64,000 bases of DNA. It comes from Tiliqua scincoides (Eukaryota > Chordata > Lepidosauria > Squamata > Scincidae). Position numbers and translations under genes: made by a program. The notes beneath the pieces are model-generated. The model was given only the letters and a program-made list of their open reading frames with translations. It was not told the origin of the DNA and did not search any database. The stretch lies in contig NC_089825.1 in assembly GCF_035046505.1 (NCBI RefSeq), positions 4,909,063 through 4,973,062 on the forward strand, written 5' to 3'. Shown here piece by piece: positions 37,400 through 63,117 of this stretch. The number at the start of each line of letters is the position of its first letter. Within the stretch, counting starts at the first letter, position 1.

Positions 37400-38990
37400 G
37401 CTCAAGCAGGCATGCAGTAACTATAGACACAGCCTCCCCTTCTTTAGTCTTGCCTTCTCCTCTCCCCTTTCATCTGAAATCTCCATTGCCTCATTTTCCT
37501 CAAGTATAAAGCCCTTGCAACAGTGACCTGACCAGGAGGTGCTATGCATACTGATGGAGTGTTAGGTGTGGTGTACTCAAGGCTTAGGGAGAGAAAGCCC
37601 AGTGGTGCACACACCAGGTCCTGGCTACAAGATCTTGGTTCTACACCTATGCCAGGATCCACACCTGGGCTCTGGTGGAGACTATACAGCAGTCCACGGG
37701 GGGGGGGGGGGGGGCTCATTGTGCTCCTGGCATCAGTTGACAAAAGGAGGCCAACTGGTACCCTCCAAGGGAGTGGATTTGACCCAGGGCATCAAGAGGC
37801 TAACACTAGGCAATGCTATCTTGAGTGAGCTGAATTTAGTCTGCAGCAAGGTATGGCTGAGGGACCCCGAGATCCCTTGCTGCTCATCTTGGAGCACCCC
37901 ACAACCCAGACATTGCCACAGCCTTTCTTTCCGAACCCTGCACCGCTCTGGTGCAAAAGCTTTGGGGACTGCAGCTCTTGCTCTCCTTTGAAGCATTTGT
38001 TCACGCTGCTGCTGCCTAACTGTTAAATAACTGGCAAAAAGGACTTGATGTTCTGCACAATGTCGGAAAATTCCTTTGTGTTTCGGGCTTCGCTTGATTT
38101 GCATTAAAAATAGTTTCTTACCAAGCAGGTTATGTAACTGTTGACATGACGCAGCCGGCAGGTCCCGCTAGATGGCAGGCCTCTTCCTTCCCTTTGCATG
38201 TCATTTTCTCTGTTTTCCACACATGCACACAAACTCTGCTCCCCCTGTATTGAGGCCTCCTCGGTTTTAAACATTCCAGCTGGCTGGGTTTCTCCCCCCC
38301 CCCCTTCACAGAATCCACAGCATGTACCAAACTTTCCATGCTGGGGTACCACACAGGAGAAGCAGCAGCAGATCTTGCAACACCAAAAAGTCCCATTCCA
38401 GCCCTGATGCTTTCTACATTCCTTTCTGGAATTTTTCTCTCTCTTCTGCTCTCTTTCCTAACAGAGCAACCTCCTTTTGGAAAACTCGCACAGTTTTTAG
38501 CTTATAATTGAGTGGAAAGTCATACATGAAAGTTTCAGTTCCTCTGAAACTGCCTTGGTCCACCCAGCTCAGTAATATCTACACTCGCTGCTGGCCCATC
38601 CATGCAGCCCCCTGATCAGTGGCATCATTAGGGTTTGCATCACCCAGTGCAGGGGGGCCAGTGTGTCACCCCTATGATGGACCTCCTCCTATGCAGTGGG
38701 TGGGGCAACACCCTGGGCACAATGTACAATCACCCCATGCCCGCTGGTTTTTTGGCTATAACTTTTGATAGAATAGAGATATCTCAACACGGTTTGTTTC
38801 ATTGCATTCTGCATGAAATTACACATCGGTTGATATATAACATGAGGTATTATTTGAAAATACCAAGATTTAAAAAATTTCAGCCACTAATGGTGTCACT
38901 CCCCAGTGTGTGTCACCCAATGTAAGATTGTTCTCCTCCTTACCATGTTCCTTGCACGCTGCTGTCAAACCTGCAAGTAAATGAAACCAG
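37400..38990. other. intergenic stretch, mostly unassigned
   Basis: No exon recognised. 38607-38925 has the feel of an old interspersed element (CATTAGGGTTTGCATCACCC at the left, GTGTGTCACCCAATGT at the right, TGGCTATAACTTTTGATAGA inside), but its ends could not be defined. 37800-38600 is unique-looking with no assigned content. Confidence 0.4.
37697..37713 (+). repeat. poly(G) tract
   Basis: About 15 consecutive G in an otherwise unremarkable region, a likely length-polymorphic site and error-prone in sequencing. Confidence 0.85.
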
Positions 38991-38991
38991 A

Positions 38992-41300
38992 ACAATCCCT
39001 TCCACACTGGGAGTAGGTATACTGTGTCCCTGGTCTGTCTGCCTGGCTATGGGCCTTCCTTCTTTGCCTCTTTGCCTCAGACTGTTGGCCAAGTGTCTCT
39101 TCAAACTGGGAAAGGCCATGCTGCACAGCCTGCCTCCAAGCGGGCCGCTCAGAGGCCAGGGTTTCCCACCTGTTGAGGTCCATTCCTAAGGCTTTCAGAT
39201 CCCTCTTGCAGATGTCCTTGTATCGCAGCTGTGGTCTACCTGTAGGGCGCTTTCCTTGCAAGAGTTCTCCATAGAGGAGATCCTTTGGGATCCGGCCATC
39301 ATCCATTCTCACGACATGACCGAGCCAACACAGGCGTCTCTGTTTCAGCAGTGCATACATGCTAGGGATTCCAGCTCGTTCCAGGACTGTGTTGTTTGGA
39401 ACTTTGTCCTGCCAGGTGATACCGAGGATGCGTCAGAGACAGCGCATGTGGAAAGCATTCAGTTTCCTCTCCTGTTGTGAGCGAAGAGTCCATGACTCGC
39501 TGCAGTACAGAAGTGTACTCAGGACACAAGCGCTGTAGACCTGGATCTGGGTATGTTCCATCAGCTTCTTGTTGGACCAGACTCTCTTTGTGAGTCTGGA
39601 AAACATGGTAGCTGCTTTACCGATGCGCTTGTTTAGCTCGGTATTGAGAGAAAGAGTGTCGGAGATCGTTGAGCCAAGGTACACAAAGTCATGGACAACG
39701 TCCAGTTCATGCGCAGAGATTGTAATGCAGGGAGGTGAGTCCACATCCTGAACCATGACCTGTGTTTTCTTAAGGCTGATCATCAGTCCAAAATCTTGGC
39801 AGGCCTTGCTAAAATGAATCATGAGCTGCTGGAGATCTTTGGCAGAGTGGGTGGTTACAGCTGCATCGTCGGCAAAGAGGAAGTCAAGCAGACATTTCAG
39901 CTGGACTTTGGACTTTGCTCTCAGTCTGGAGAGGTTGAAGAGCTTTCCGTCTGATCTGGTCTGGAGATAGATGCCTTCTTTTGCAGTTCCAAAGGCCTGC
40001 TTCAGCAGGACAGCGAAGAAAATCCCAAAAAAGGTTGGTGCAAAACACAGCCCTGCTTCACTCCGCTTTGGATTTCAAAGGGGTCTGATGTGGAGCCATC
40101 AAAGACAACAGTACCCTTCATGTCCTTGTGGAAAGACCTGATGATACTGAGGAGCCTGAGTGGACATCCAATCTTGGGGAGAGTCTTGAAGAGGCCATCC
40201 TTGCTGACCAGGTCGAAAGCCTTCGTGTGATCTATGAAGGCTAGACAGAGTGGCTGTTGTTGTTCCCTGCATTTCTCCTGCAGCTCTCTAAGGGAGAATA
40301 CCATATTGGTGGTGGACCTGTTGGCTTGGAATCCGCACTGTGATTCTGGATAGATGCTCTCTGCAAGTACCTGGAGCCTCTTTAGTGAAACTCGGGCAAA
40401 CAGCTTTCCTACAACGCTAAGGAGAGAGATGCCGCGGTAGTTGTTGCAGTCACCCCTGTCGCCTTTGTTCTTGTACAGCTTGATGATGTTTGCATCCCTC
40501 ATGTCCTGAGGTTCTCCACCTTCTCTCCAGCAGAGACAGAGGATTTCATGCAGCTCAGTGACGACAATCTCTTTGCAGCACTTTAGGATTTCAGCAGGGA
40601 TACTGTCTTTTCCAGGTGCCTTGCCAAAGGCAAGGGAGTCCAGGGCCACGTGAAGTTCTTCTAGGGTTGGTTCACTGTCAAGCTCCTCCAACACAGGCAG
40701 GAACTCAATGTTGTTCAGCGCTTCTTCAGTGACTACATTTTCTCTGGAATACAGCTCAGAGTAGTGCTCCACCCAGCGTTCCATCTACTGCGCCTGATCC
40801 TGGATGACCTCGCCTGCGGCAGACTTCAGAGGGGCAATTTTCTTTTGTGTTGGACCTTATAATCAGTAAACTGCTGCTTCCTGTGTTGTGCCGATGCCGT
40901 ATGGCGAAGTTGGAGTGTCCTTTCCAGTACGCAAAGCCTGGGTAAAGAAGGTATGGGTACCCATGCAGCAAATCCCTCCTCTCCATGTCACTGAAATGAT
41001 CCAATGGAAAGGCAGAGGCCAATACAGTTGGTTCCAGCAGCGTCGCAGGAGTTGCCAGAGCATGACTGTGTTCAGCCACGAACTGCCTCAGGGACTCTGG
41101 CTCCGGATTTTGCCTCGAGGTTGACTCCTGAAGCCTTTTCCGTAACTGGATGTAGCCGCAAGGCAGTGGAGGTTTAGGATCAGAGTTTTCCTTCTCTCAG
41201 ATGAGCTGCCTTGCCAGGCTGACGAGTCCCATCTACCCGGTGGCTGTTTGATCGCCTCTTATGACAAGTACAGCCAAGCTGAGGGCCTGTTCTTATCCCC
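38992..41300 (-). mobile_element. zinc-finger LINE, long internally deleted copy (copy C)
   Basis: The minus-strand frame 40002-40784 encodes a reverse transcriptase: LAFGKAPGKDSIPAEIL, LYKNKGDRGDCNNYRGISLL, FQANRSTTN, LAFIDHTKAFD (catalytic block A), SGVKQGCVL; FADDAAV (catalytic block) follows near 39870 in another frame. 39433-39822 and 38965-39360 continue into the thumb and C-terminal region (YLGSTISDTLSLNTELNKRI, RRLCWLGHVVRMDDGRIPKD). 40862-41300 looks like the 5' untranslated part (CCCCTGGGGGCTGGGGATAA at its start), so the endonuclease segment is missing. The last 3' part is also absent. The clade is not certain (RTE-like by the style of its thumb region). Confidence 0.85.
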
Positions 41301-41348
41301 AGCCCCCAGGGGATGATGCAGGAGTGGAGGGCAGAAAGGGTGGGGGAT

Positions 41349-41453
41349 GGAGGACTGCAGGGGGAGAAAGGGGGGTTGTGGGTAACAGAGGACTGCAGGT
41401 GGAGAGAGGAGGGTTGTGGGAAATGGAGGACTGCAGGGGGTAGAGGGGGGTCG
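41349..41453 (+). repeat. 38-bp G-rich minisatellite, about 2.8 units
   Basis: Units begin GAGGACTGCAGG at about 41349, 41387 and 41425, each followed by a GGAGAAAGGGGGGTTGTGGG-like run. It sits just outside the 5' end of LINE copy C. Confidence 0.75.
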
Positions 41454-41510
41454 TTATTTATAAAAACCAAGTTATTACTTTATCTAACTATTATGTCCAT
41501 CCTTTTTGAG

Positions 41511-41845
41511 CAGGGGTCTTCAAACCCCAGCCCAGCGTCCTGCAACAAGCCTCTATTCGGCCCGTGGCAAGCCTCTGGTCCCCTACAAGCCTCTGGCCTG
41601 GTCCACCGAATGTGAAATGAAACCAGAAGTCCCACACTTATGGGTTGGATGGCAATGTGCCAGGTTGGGGGGGGGGATGTAGCACAGAGACAGTGAACCA
41701 AAGACTGTGTTAGAGGGTGTCTGTTAGAGGGTGTCTCAGGTCTCGTTACCTTTGGGCAAAGATCATCGTAACTCTCCCATTGTTAAGTAACAATAAACAT
41801 TTATGTTGTGCCTTCTGAGTGTGCACAAAGTGTATTTTTTTGATG
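41511..41845. mobile_element. hAT-like element end next to the sequence gap
   Basis: CAGGGGTCTTCAAACCCCAG and TTCGGCCCGTGGCAAGCCTC resemble the left end of the hAT-like element at 43752-44106. The right end is not recognised before the N run. Confidence 0.45.
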
Positions 41846-42045
41846 NNNNNNNNNNNNNNNNNNNNNNNNNNNNNNNNNNNNNNNNNNNNNNNNNNNNNNN
41901 NNNNNNNNNNNNNNNNNNNNNNNNNNNNNNNNNNNNNNNNNNNNNNNNNNNNNNNNNNNNNNNNNNNNNNNNNNNNNNNNNNNNNNNNNNNNNNNNNNNN
42001 NNNNNNNNNNNNNNNNNNNNNNNNNNNNNNNNNNNNNNNNNNNNN
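41846..42045. other. assembly gap of exactly 200 N
   Basis: A round 200-base run of N, typical of a scaffolding join of unknown true size rather than a measured gap. It separates the GARS1 side from the ACAA1 side. Confidence 0.98.
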
Positions 42046-42629
42046 ATTATGAATGGCAAGAGCAGTTCTTCCTTAACCTGCCATTCTTGCCATGGCTTGG
42101 GAGGGGCAGAAGTGTTTTCCTCCTTCCCAAAAGCAAACTGAACCAGGCTGTAGAGGTCCTGCCTCTTGGGAGCATTTAGCAGCTGCTGGCCTCAAGAGGA
42201 AAAAGCTCTCCAGTGGCTTACCAGCTGCCCCACCAGCCCTCAGGTAGCATCTGCCCAAGTCACAGCCAGGCACCTTGGGTCTCGTTATGAAAGCCCAGAT
42301 TCAGGTTTTGGCTTTGAAGGCACTGCCAGGCCTTGCCCAGCAGTAGCCTCCTGGCATGGATAGTTGGAGTCAGCCATCGTCCCTTGGCCATTGCCAGCAC
42401 CTAGAGTGGAGTTCTGAATCCATGCTGGAATTAATTGAATCTACAAAAATGTGCCACTTTTAGGCAGCAGGTTAGTGAAATCTCAAGAATCTGACCTGTA
42501 CAGAAAGTCAGTTAAGGCATATTTGTTTCTGAGGTATTCTTGTTATAAAAGAACAGTTTCTAGTGATAGCTTTTTGTTTTCTCCAAGTTCTCTTGCCCAT
42601 TTCCAAGAATCTCAAAAAAGCAAACATGC
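42046..42629. other. intergenic stretch between the gap and the ACAA1 3' end
   Basis: I see no exon, RNA gene or named repeat here. Confidence 0.5.
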
Positions 42630-42649
42630 TGAGATTTTGTCAATTTAAA

Positions 42650-42655
42650 TTTAAT
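42650..42655 (-). terminator. candidate ACAA1 poly(A) signal
   Basis: ATTAAA on the minus strand, in an A/T-rich stretch about 740 nt beyond the stop codon. No AATAAA occurs on the minus strand between the stop and this point. The 3' UTR would thus run about 42630-43391. Confidence 0.35.
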
Positions 42656-43391
42656 CACTTATTTGAAAGGTAAGTGAAAGAATTTATAGTCAATCATCAG
42701 TTCAGCCTAGTGAGCAGGTGGTGAAACCCTGGGAGTGTCCCAGGCTAGAGGCAGGATTAAGTATAGATTAGTAGCCAGTTCTTAGCTAGGACAGAACATT
42801 AGACATCACAATCTGCTAGTGCTCTTTCCAGGTATGATTATTCATTTGCCCTCCTCACTGAAATTACTTGCTACTAATGCTTCCCTGAGCAAAGCCCCCT
42901 CTCCTCTTCATTAGTTATTCCACAATTTGCACTTCTACCCAGCAGGTTGCTTACAAGGGGACTAAACTGCAAGGGGCCCAGTGCTTCTCACCCAGTTAGC
43001 ATATCCAACCGAAATAGCTATGAGTTTGCTGCATCCCACTCCCAAGCATACAGTCGGTTCCTTAAGGTAGCTGAGCCCAAGACAAGTTCCTCTCAGAGAA
43101 GGGGGTGGCTTAGCCAAAGTCTCTCCACTGCACCACCAGGGCAAGTCTGTTTTCACTAGAAGCCCTGGATGGATCCCCCAGGAGCCTAAGCACATGCTGT
43201 TGTGCCAGTATCTCAGCCACTTATAGAGGGCGACAGGTTGGGAGGAGAGCTGTGTGTGATGCATCTAACCCGCAGGAGTCTTGTCACTGGACAGATTCAC
43301 AAAGCTATTCCATTGGCTTCACCAATTCACCATTCAGTTGCCAGAAGATTCCAGTCTTTCAGGTATTGGGTTGTTTCTGGCAGGCTGGAGT

Positions 43392-58166
<14,775 letters not shown>

Positions 58167-58477
58167 CGCGCTCCGATCCTTGCGTGCGAAGGGCTGCGCT
58201 GGGCGACGGCCGCCTCTCCGCCCGCGCGGAGGCTCTGCATTGGCTGCCGGAGGCTCGGCCCCCCTGGAAGTGACGCGCAGACCCACGCGCTCGGGGGCAG
58301 CGCCCCTTCTGGCTTCCTCCCGGGCCGCTCTCCGCCACCCGAGCCAGCGTTGCCTCCCAACCTCGCTTGCACGGGGACCCACTTTCTAAAATGACACTCC
58401 AGCAGGACCCACCTGGCTTTACAAGACCTTAAAAAAAAAATCTAGGAATAATATTTTTACTTATTTACTAACAGCCC

Positions 58478-58745
58478 AACCCTTTCCACGCTTTCCTGGG
58501 AGTAAACCCCATTGACTGTAATGGGACTTACTTCTGAGTAGACCTACAGAAGATTGGGCTGTCAGGCTGCAATCCTAACCACACTTTCCTGAGAGTAAGC
58601 CCCGTTGAACAAAATAGGACTTACTTCTGAGTAGACCTACAGAAGATTGGGCTGTCGGGCTGCAATCCTAACCACACTTTCCTGAGAATAAGGTTGAACA
58701 AAATAGGACTTACTTCTGAGTAGACCTGGTTAGGATTGTGCCCTA
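58478..58745. repeat. tandem array of three palindromic units upstream of ACAA1
   Basis: Three units share ATCCTAACCACACTTTCCTG, AGAGTAAGCCCC, ATAGGACTTACTTCTGAGTA, GACCTACAGAAGATTGGGCT. It is the same family as the five-unit array upstream of GARS1 but a different subtype (GACCTACAGAAGATTGGG in place of GGCATGCATAGGATGG). Confidence 0.85.
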
Positions 58746-58752
58746 AGTATTA

Positions 58753-59427
58753 CATGTTGGCAACCTTCAGTCTCGAAAGACTCTGGTATCGCGCTCTGAA
58801 AGGTGGTTCTGGCACAGCGTCTAGTGTGGCTGAAAAGGCCAATCCGGGAGTGACAAGTGCAGTCTGTCCCTGGTCTGTCTCCCTGGCTATGGGCCTTCCT
58901 TCTTTGCCTCTTAGCTTCAGACTGTTGGCAAAGTGTCTCTTCAAACTGGGAAAGGCCATGCTGCACAGCCTGCCTCCAAGCGGGCCGCTCAGAGGCCAGG
59001 GTTTCCCACTTGTTGAGGTCCATCCCTAAGGCCTTCAGATCCCTCTTGCAGATGTCCTTGTATCACAGCTGTGGTCTACCTGTAGGGCGCTTTCCCTGCA
59101 AGAGTTCTCCATAGAGGAGATTCTTTGGGATCCGGCCATCATCCATTCTCACGACATGACCGAGCCAACGCAGGCGTCTCTGTTTCAGCAGTGCATACAT
59201 GCTAGGGATTCCAGCACGTTCCAGTACTGTGTTGTTTGGAACTTTTTCCTGCCAGGTGATGCCAAGGATGCGGAGGCAGCGCATGTGGAAAGCGTTCAGT
59301 TTCCTCTCCTGTTGTGAGCGAAGAGTCCATGACTCGCTGCAATACAGGAGTGTACTCAGGACGCAAGCTCTGTAGACCTGGATCTTGGTATGTTCCGTCA
59401 GCTTCTTGTTGGCCCAGACTCTCTTTG
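58753..59427 (-). mobile_element. zinc-finger LINE, 5'-truncated copy with target duplication (copy D)
   Basis: About 675 bp on the minus strand, with the C-terminal frame (LRWLGHVVRMDDGRIPKNLL, LYGELLQGKRPTGRPQL) and 3' end GAGACTGAAGGTTGCCAACA. Flanked by the 9-bp duplication TAAGTATTA (58744-58752 and 59428-59436). Part of the finger codons is deleted relative to copies A and B. Confidence 0.9.
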
Positions 59428-59649
59428 TAAGTATTATTAATTAATAATACCCAGAATAACATGCTCCAGCCTGTTATTTCCCTGCCTGCTTGCAAACTGC
59501 AGGAGCTCTTTGCAGGGCAATTCTGGTTTTTGGAAAGATTGGTCCCCAACGTGCTCAGCTCCACACTCTGATGCTCTGCACACTTTCTGCACTTAAAAAA
59601 AGTCTTGGACAAAAATGCCTGGATTTCAGAACAGTCCAGATTTCTAACT

Positions 59650-60015
59650 CAGGGGTTCTCACACTTTTGGCACCGGGAATAACATTTTAGAATGAGAATC
59701 TGTCAGAACCCACCAGAAGGGATGTCATGACCGAAAGTGACATCATCAAGCAGGAAAACTTTTAACTATCCCAGGCTGCAATCCTACCCACACTTACCCA
59801 GGAGTAAGTCCATTTACTTTTATTGTTAAAAGCATATACATAGTAGCCTGTACAATGTACAGGTCTGTAACAGTTCCCCAAATGCAGTCACATACCATGG
59901 TAGTATCAAGTCTAATATACGTATTAAAAATAAAATATTGAAATGAATGGGGACCCACCTGAAATTGGCTTGTGGCCCACCTAGTGGGTCCCAACCCAAA
60001 GTTTGAAAAACACTG
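59650..60015. mobile_element. hAT-like MITE, family 1, second copy
   Basis: The body matches 20725-21095 throughout (ATTTTAGAATGAGAATCTGT, ATGCAGTCACATACCATGGT, GGCCCACCTAGTGGGTCCCA). Ends AGGGGTTCTCACACTTTT and AAGTTTGAAAAACACTG. The flanks ATTTCTAACT and ATCTCTAACT suggest a target duplication of 8-10 bp. Confidence 0.8.
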
Positions 60016-60563
60016 ATCTCTAACTGTATCGCAAAACACACGTGAATTATAAAGTTTTGTAGTCCAACATATTTTGGCTCTGCTTTCAAGGGTTCAAATG
60101 ACTGTTCGTTGTTCAAAAAAGAGCCATGAGAAAGATCTACTATAATATGAATGCTTTGGGCCAAATAAAATCCTTTATAATTTATTCTTTTTCTCAGCAT
60201 CTGTTTAGAGGTTCCCTCTTTTTCCTTCTCAACAGAAAGAGGTGACAATCCACCATGCTGAAAAACAGCAGCAATGCAGGGTCACAGGCAGACTTAGGAA
60301 AACAGCACACTCGTTTCCAAGTCTGTGCCGGCAGCCCTTCTTGCCTGGCCCAACAGGTGTACCCTGTTGCGTATATGCAACATTGGGCAGAAACAGCTTA
60401 AATGAAGGTGCTGCCAATCAACACCCCACTTGTTCCCTTATTGTGTCCCTTGCAAAAAATTTTGATTCACCCCTGCCTTTTATTTTGTCTTACAGGAATA
60501 TAAATACAGGTCCAGCCTTGTTATACACTGATTTTTTGACTCAACACGAATGGCCCCTGCAAA

Positions 60564-60988
60564 TGAGAACATAAGAACAGCCCCACTGGATCAGGCCATA
60601 GGCCCATCTACTCCAGCTTCCTGTATCTCACAGCGGTCCCATCAAATGCCTCAGGGAGCACACCTGATAACAAGACACCTGCATCCTGGTGCCCTCCCTT
60701 GCATCTGACATAGCCCATTTCTAAAATCAGGAGGTTGCACATACACATCATGGCTTGTAACCCATAATGGATTTTTCCTCCAGAAACTTGTCCAATCCCC
60801 TTTTAGAGGCATCCAGGCCAGATGCCATCACCACATCCTGTGGCAAGGAGTTCCACAGAACAACCACATGCTGAGTAAAGAAATATTTTCTTTTGTCTGT
60901 CCTAACCCTCCCAACACTCAATTTTAGTGGATATCCCCTGGTTCTGGTGTTATGTGAGAGTGTAAAGAGCATCTCTCTATCCACTTTA
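60564..60988 (-). mobile_element. CR1/L2-like LINE, 3' end copy
   Basis: The minus-strand copy runs from GAACATAAGAACAGCCCCAC (tail) to ATCTCTCTATCCACTTT. The ORF2 C-terminus MDREMLFTLSHNTRTRGYPL is intact over 78 codons. Confidence 0.88.
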
Positions 60989-61844
60989 AAGGATTGTGCT
61001 GATCTGGAGAAGGGGAAAAATGCACCTCTTTAAAATAACAGTTTTAAAAACTGCTTTTCTTACTGTTGTAAAGAGAGTCATGCAAGGGATTGCAGGTATA
61101 ACCTCATTATCCACAGATTTTTTTCTCTCAGTGCAATGAGAAGGATCCTTTAAAGGAAAATTAAAGAGAGAGAGGGCAAGGGGCTGACACTCCACCAGTC
61201 ATTCTCTCTTCAGCAGCTTCAGCCTAAGACCCCTCCCTTCCACCTGAAAGATACTTTGCATTGGTGAAGGGAGGGGTCAGAGTGAAGCCTTTCTAAGCAC
61301 TTTGAGAGAGACTGATTGAAGTATTGTCTGCTTAATGACTCTTTCTTACATCACAAAGGTCAGCAAGGTTGTTTTTAAATCATAGGAGCAAAGGAACTTT
61401 GTTGTTTAAATTGGAACCCTCAGGAATAATGAGACTCAACCTGTACTGCAAAGCCTTGACTTTCATCCACTTGACTTTCATTGCTTTGCTCTTTCAGCCT
61501 TTTTCAATTATAACCACATTTCAAATTTCATTCCTGTGCTTTCCTCTTTCGTCCAGTTTCATCCAACCTTCCACAGCCTTCATCAATCATCAGCCATCAT
61601 CAAAAAAGTTCTTATCTTTTTTGCTTTTATTTATGTTTATTTGCATGCTTTCGCATATGTTTAATAGTTATGTATGTATTTTGACAGCTAAAATAAATCT
61701 GCAGGCTAAATAAAGCTATGCTTTGACATTCATCCATTTTCAACTTTCACCCATGCTCTGATCCCTAACCAGATAAAAGTGCAAGGTATTGCTCTGAATA
61801 GGCATATATTGTTATGGGTAGACATATGGAAGGAACATCCCCTT

Positions 61845-61990
61845 CCTACACCCTGCACATGCCCGAGCTTGTCTGATCTTGGAAGCTAAGCAGGGTCAGG
61901 CCTGGTTAGTACTTGGATGGGAGACTGTCTGGGAATACCGGGTGCTGTAGGCTTATGCCACAGTCTTTCGAGACTGAAGGTTGCCAGCCA
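61845..61990 (+). mobile_element. 5S rRNA-headed SINE
   Basis: 61848-61955 is a diverged 5S rRNA: CTTGTCTGATCTTGGAAGCT, AAGCAGGGTCAGGCCTGGTT, AGTACTTGGATGGGAGAC, GGGAATACCGGGTGCTGTAG. This covers the internal promoter, box A through box C, but lacks part of the 5' end. It runs straight into CAGTCTTTCGAGACTGAAGG and TTGCCA, which is the 3' end of the zinc-finger LINE copies here (for example 15589-15613 in reverse). A true 5S gene would end in a T run instead, so this is a SINE copy. Confidence 0.88.
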
Positions 61991-62086
61991 TCCATTACAA
62001 GTCTCAAGTCACGATGATTATATGCAACCTCTTGGGTTCGGAGGTAGCCTGTCTCAGTGATGTGATGTGGTGATGGTACCTGACTC

Positions 62087-62243
62087 AGGGCACAATCCTA
62101 ACCAACTCTCCAGCACTGGCATAGCTGTGCCAGTGTGGCATATGCTGCATCCTGCCTCCTCAAGGTAAGGCAATGTTTCTTCCCTTCCCTCGGAGCTGCA
62201 TTGCCCTTATGTCAGTGCTGGAAAGTGGTTAGGATTGTGGCCT
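62087..62243. mobile_element. short palindromic DNA element (MITE)
   Basis: 157 bp with long inverted ends: AGGGCACAATCCTAACCA and CTCCAGCACTGGCATA face TTATGTCAGTGCTGGAAAG and TGGTTAGGATTGTGGCCT. Same family as 7077-7246. Confidence 0.7.
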
Positions 62244-62245
62244 CA

Positions 62246-62329
62246 AAGTCCAATCCCCTGCATGTCTACTCAGAAGTTCCATTCTATTCAATGGGCTTAC
62301 TCCTGGTTAAGTGTGGATAGGATTTCAGC
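62246..62329 (-). repeat. single copy of the palindromic repeat
   Basis: One unit (GCATGTCTACTCAGAAGTTC, CAATGGGCTTACTCCTGG, GTGTGGATAGGATTTCAGCC) in the orientation opposite to the tandem arrays. Confidence 0.65.
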
Positions 62330-62580
62330 CCTAGATGCCTTTAAAAGGGAATTGATCAGATTTATGGAGGAAAAGTCCATCATGGGTTACAAGCCATGAT
62401 GACAATATGCAACCTTGGGGTTTTCGAGATCACCTGTCTCTGAATGTCAGATGCAATGGAGTAGCAGCAGGATATGGGTATCTTGTCTTGAATGCTCCCT
62501 GAGGTCTCTGGTGGGCCACTGTGAGATACAGGAAGCTGGAACACAAAGGCACTTGGCCTGATCCAGCAGGGCTTTTATAT
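62330..62580 (+). mobile_element. older CR1/L2-like LINE 3' end
   Basis: GATGCCTTTAAAAGGGAATT, ATGGGTTACAAGCCATGATG and CTGGTGGGCCACTGTGAGAT follow the order of the LINE tail at 45369-45631, with clear divergence. Confidence 0.7.
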
Positions 62581-62693
62581 TTAGCAGCTGAAACATTTCA
62601 CCGCCATTTGCAATCAAAATTTGCCATTTGTCCCTCCCTCTACCACTCCAAATAAGAAAGTTGGTCTCATAATACCACAAAATTTAAAAATAT

Positions 62694-62699
62694 TTTATT
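62694..62699 (-). terminator. poly(A) signal of the unidentified minus-strand gene
   Basis: AATAAA on the minus strand, preceded by an A/T-rich stretch and a 15-17 nt homopolymer (T on minus). It fits the end of a 3' UTR starting at 62949. Confidence 0.4.
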
Positions 62700-62949
62700 T
62701 CATGCACCTTGCAAAAAAAAAAAAAAAAAGATAAAGCATTTACAGCATTTAAAACAGTACATTCAATACTGTGTCCTACTTGCTAAAACAGCAGTAGCTC
62801 TTTCCATTCCTATGGACAAAGCTTTCTCAAGCTGTAATAATTTACAATATTTAAAATCATTCATACCAGAGAGAGTATGAACACATTTCATGAATAAAGA
62901 GCCAACAGTGGTATTTATAGGATGAGAAGGGACTGCAAAGTGGGTGGCT

Positions 62950-63117
62950 TCATGGGCACTGTTGCGAGTTGGCACAGTGTTCATTTAACGTGCCGTTGCT
63001 TTGCAAAACAATGTGGTCCTTGCTGTCTTCGGGTGTGTGAATGAAAGACGGATGCAATGATTTTTTCAGGCAGGATCCACATGAACAAGTGACCAGGTCA
63101 AGAGGTGTTATTGTACT
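62950..63117 (-). CDS. possible last coding exon of an unidentified gene
   Basis: On the minus strand an acceptor (CACATGTTTTCAG) at 63118-63130 precedes an open frame of about 55 codons ending TGA at 62950-62952. It encodes a cysteine-rich stretch (DLVTCSCGSCLKK) followed by a polar tail (THTPEDSKDH-like) ending ANSQQCP. Beyond the stop lies about 250 nt of non-repetitive A/T-rich sequence and then AATAAA at 62694-62699, which reads like a 3' UTR. I do not recognise the protein and no upstream exon is evident before 64000. It could be a chance open frame in a non-coding 3' UTR. Confidence 0.35.
   Translation of the reverse strand, partial: STITPLDLVTCSCGSCLKKSLHPSFIHTPEDSKDHIVLQSNGTLNEHCANSQQCP

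Noticed and set aside
61848-61955. A functional 5S rRNA gene
   Set aside because: Several substitutions, an incomplete 5' end and no terminating T run; it continues into a LINE-type tail, so it is a SINE head.
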